DNA of 5,987 nt from Piscirickettsiaceae bacterium. Lineage in GTDB: Bacteria > Pseudomonadota > Gammaproteobacteria > Nitrosococcales > Methylophagaceae. The stretch's first letter is position 1. Each line of letters begins with the position of its first letter. The position numbers and the translations under genes were made by a program. The stretch is taken from positions 1 through 5,987 of the forward strand of contig JAUXFA010000083.1 in NCBI GenBank assembly GCA_030620285.1, given 5' to 3'. The notes beneath the pieces were generated by a model. The model saw only the letters and a list, made by a program, of their open reading frames with translations, did not search any database and had not been told where the DNA came from. This document shows, in pieces, positions 4,815 through 5,987 of this stretch.

Positions 4815-5987
4815 TTATGTGGTTGGGGTTATTAGTTTTTTGATCTCAGGAATACACGAGCCGCAGTTGGTTCCGGCTTTAAGTAAAGTACCAATATCAT
4901 CAACTGTTTTAGCATCGCCACAGGCAAAGGCATCTTTGATGGTATTTTCACCGATACCAAAACAAGCGCAGACCATGGCTCCTGTATCAGGTATGCCTGC
5001 CCCAGGTTTGCCGGCTAATAAATTGAGTCGAATTTCATCGTTTATAGTTTGTTCTGAGAACAGTTGGCTGAGCCAGGAACGTGCAGGAAAATCATGATTA
5101 GGGGCAATAAATACAATACTTTCAAGTTGATTATCTTGTATTTTAGCTGCTCTAAAACTTTGCCTTCCTTCATCAGAAAATTCTAGCCATTCCCCTTGTG
5201 CTCCCAGTTGTTCTTTAGTCCAAGAAGAAGGGTTTTCAATCGCCGACTCTCCAGCCAATTCATAGCGCCAAAACTGCTCGCCTTTAATTTTAACCCAGTA
5301 TTGAGGTTCCGTCAGGCTCAACGGTGATCGAGACAATATAAAACCATGCCAAACGGGTTTGTAAGGTGTTATTTTTACAGGAGTATGTTTTGATTCTGGT
5401 TGACCTGAGATAGGATCAACAACAGGGTTAACTAAGGCATTTACTCGTCCTCTTGAAGCATAGAAATCATTCCAATGCATGGGAACAAAAATACTGCCAG
5501 CCAGTTGATCCTCTGTGATGACAATACGGGCGAGCATATCCCCCCACTGACTGTCGAGTTGAGCAATGCCACCATTTTTTAACTGTAAGCTAGTCGCATC
5601 TGTTGGATGAACTTGAACTATGGGTTCAGAGATATGACTATTGAGCCGTGTGGAACGAGCTGTTCGAGTCATGGTATGCCATTGATCGCGTATTCGACCT
5701 GTATTGAGAATAAAGGGATAGTTATCATTCGTGGCGTTAACGGGTGGGCGGGGATAAATAGCGATTAATTGAGCTTTTCCTGTAGATGTGAAGAAGTGCT
5801 TATCTTCAAATAGGCGTTCAGTACCACTTAGGCTATTGGCTGTTACGGGCCACTGAATGGGAGCAAGATCATCATATTGAGTATTTGTTATAGACGCTAA
5901 ACCACTGATATCAAAATCTCGTTGACCCTCATTTTCAAAACCAGATAATGCCGCATGTTCCCTAAAAATATCGGCTGCAGATTGATA
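4815..5987 (-). CDS. nasA: Assimilatory nitrate reductase large subunit, C-terminal part (partial)
   Basis: The last 390 residues of a gene that enters from the right edge; the reading frame is open from 5987 to the TAA at 4815-4817. The enzyme reduces nitrate to nitrite in the cytoplasm using a bis-molybdopterin cofactor. Visible first is the end of the catalytic region and the molybdopterin-dinucleotide-binding domain (about residues 60-210 of this fragment) with the hallmark NTGRIRDQWHTMTRT (95-109) and HWNDFYASRGRVN (171-183). A linker region follows, then a C-terminal BFD-like [2Fe-2S] domain with C340-A-C342 and C375-G-S-C378. This cysteine pattern fits the Klebsiella-type NasA with extra iron-sulfur domain rather than periplasmic NapA. 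The ATG at 5672 is an internal methionine in the cofactor domain, not the start. An adjacent NADH-oxidising subunit or nirBD, usual partners, would lie to the right, outside the window. Confidence 0.93.
   Translation of the reverse strand, partial: YQSAADIFREHAALSGFENEGQRDFDISGLASITNTQYDDLAPIQWPVTANSLSGTERLFEDKHFFTSTGKAQLIAIYPRPPVNATNDNYPFILNTGRIRDQWHTMTRTARSTRLNSHISEPIVQVHPTDATSLQLKNGGIAQLDSQWGDMLARIVITEDQLAGSIFVPMHWNDFYASRGRVNALVNPVVDPISGQPESKHTPVKITPYKPVWHGFILSRSPLSLTEPQYWVKIKGEQFWRYELAGESAIENPSSWTKEQLGAQGEWLEFSDEGRQSFRAAKIQDNQLESIVFIAPNHDFPARSWLSQLFSEQTINDEIRLNLLAGKPGAGIPDTGAMVCACFGIGENTIKDAFACGDAKTVDDIGTLLKAGTNCGSCIPEIKKLITPTT

Noticed and set aside
4741..5097. Plus-strand open frame of 118 codons with a hydrophobic start
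   Set aside because: Antisense to the nasA 3' end and its BFD-like cysteine domain; the hydrophobic look comes from the opposite strand's codons.

Overview
The window looks like a nitrate-assimilation locus from a moderately AT-rich gammaproteobacterium, possibly a marine or aquatic lineage. This rests on gene content (assimilatory nitrate reductase, nitrite/formate channel, NarK-type porter, phosphatase-kinase fusion) and on sigma-54/NtrC-like control motifs. The genus cannot be named from the sequence. All five genes lie on the minus strand, so transcription runs from right to left.

In transcription order: (1) the C-terminal 390 residues of a molybdopterin assimilatory nitrate reductase (NasA type) with a C-terminal BFD-like [2Fe-2S] domain, entering from the right edge; (2) a 210-bp intergenic region with an inverted repeat, weak NtrC-like sites, a candidate sigma-54 promoter and a 5' leader hairpin; (3) an FNT-family nitrite/formate channel; (4) a hairpin with a T-run that lies directly on the start of (5), a 573-aa PP2C phosphatase / Ser-Thr kinase fusion with a C-terminal membrane anchor; (6) a 173-bp intergenic region with two NtrC-like dyads and a good sigma-54 promoter; (7) a 488-aa NarK-family nitrate/nitrite porter; (8) the first 101 residues of a second, paralogous PP2C-type protein that runs off the left edge.

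The likely logic is that NarK imports nitrate, NasA reduces it to nitrite, and the FNT protein moves nitrite (export, retrieval or overflow control). Nitrite reductase genes (nirBD) are not in the window. One phosphatase-kinase gene follows each of the two transporter genes, so the locus contains two transporter + phosphatase/kinase pairs. A kinase of this type beside a nitrate transporter and nirBD is known from Pseudomonas aeruginosa (PA1782), but its function is, as far as I know, not established. The duplication, the pairing, and the terminator-like hairpin holding the kinase ribosome-binding site are the most interesting points here. There is no sign of mobile elements, CRISPR, tRNA or rRNA.
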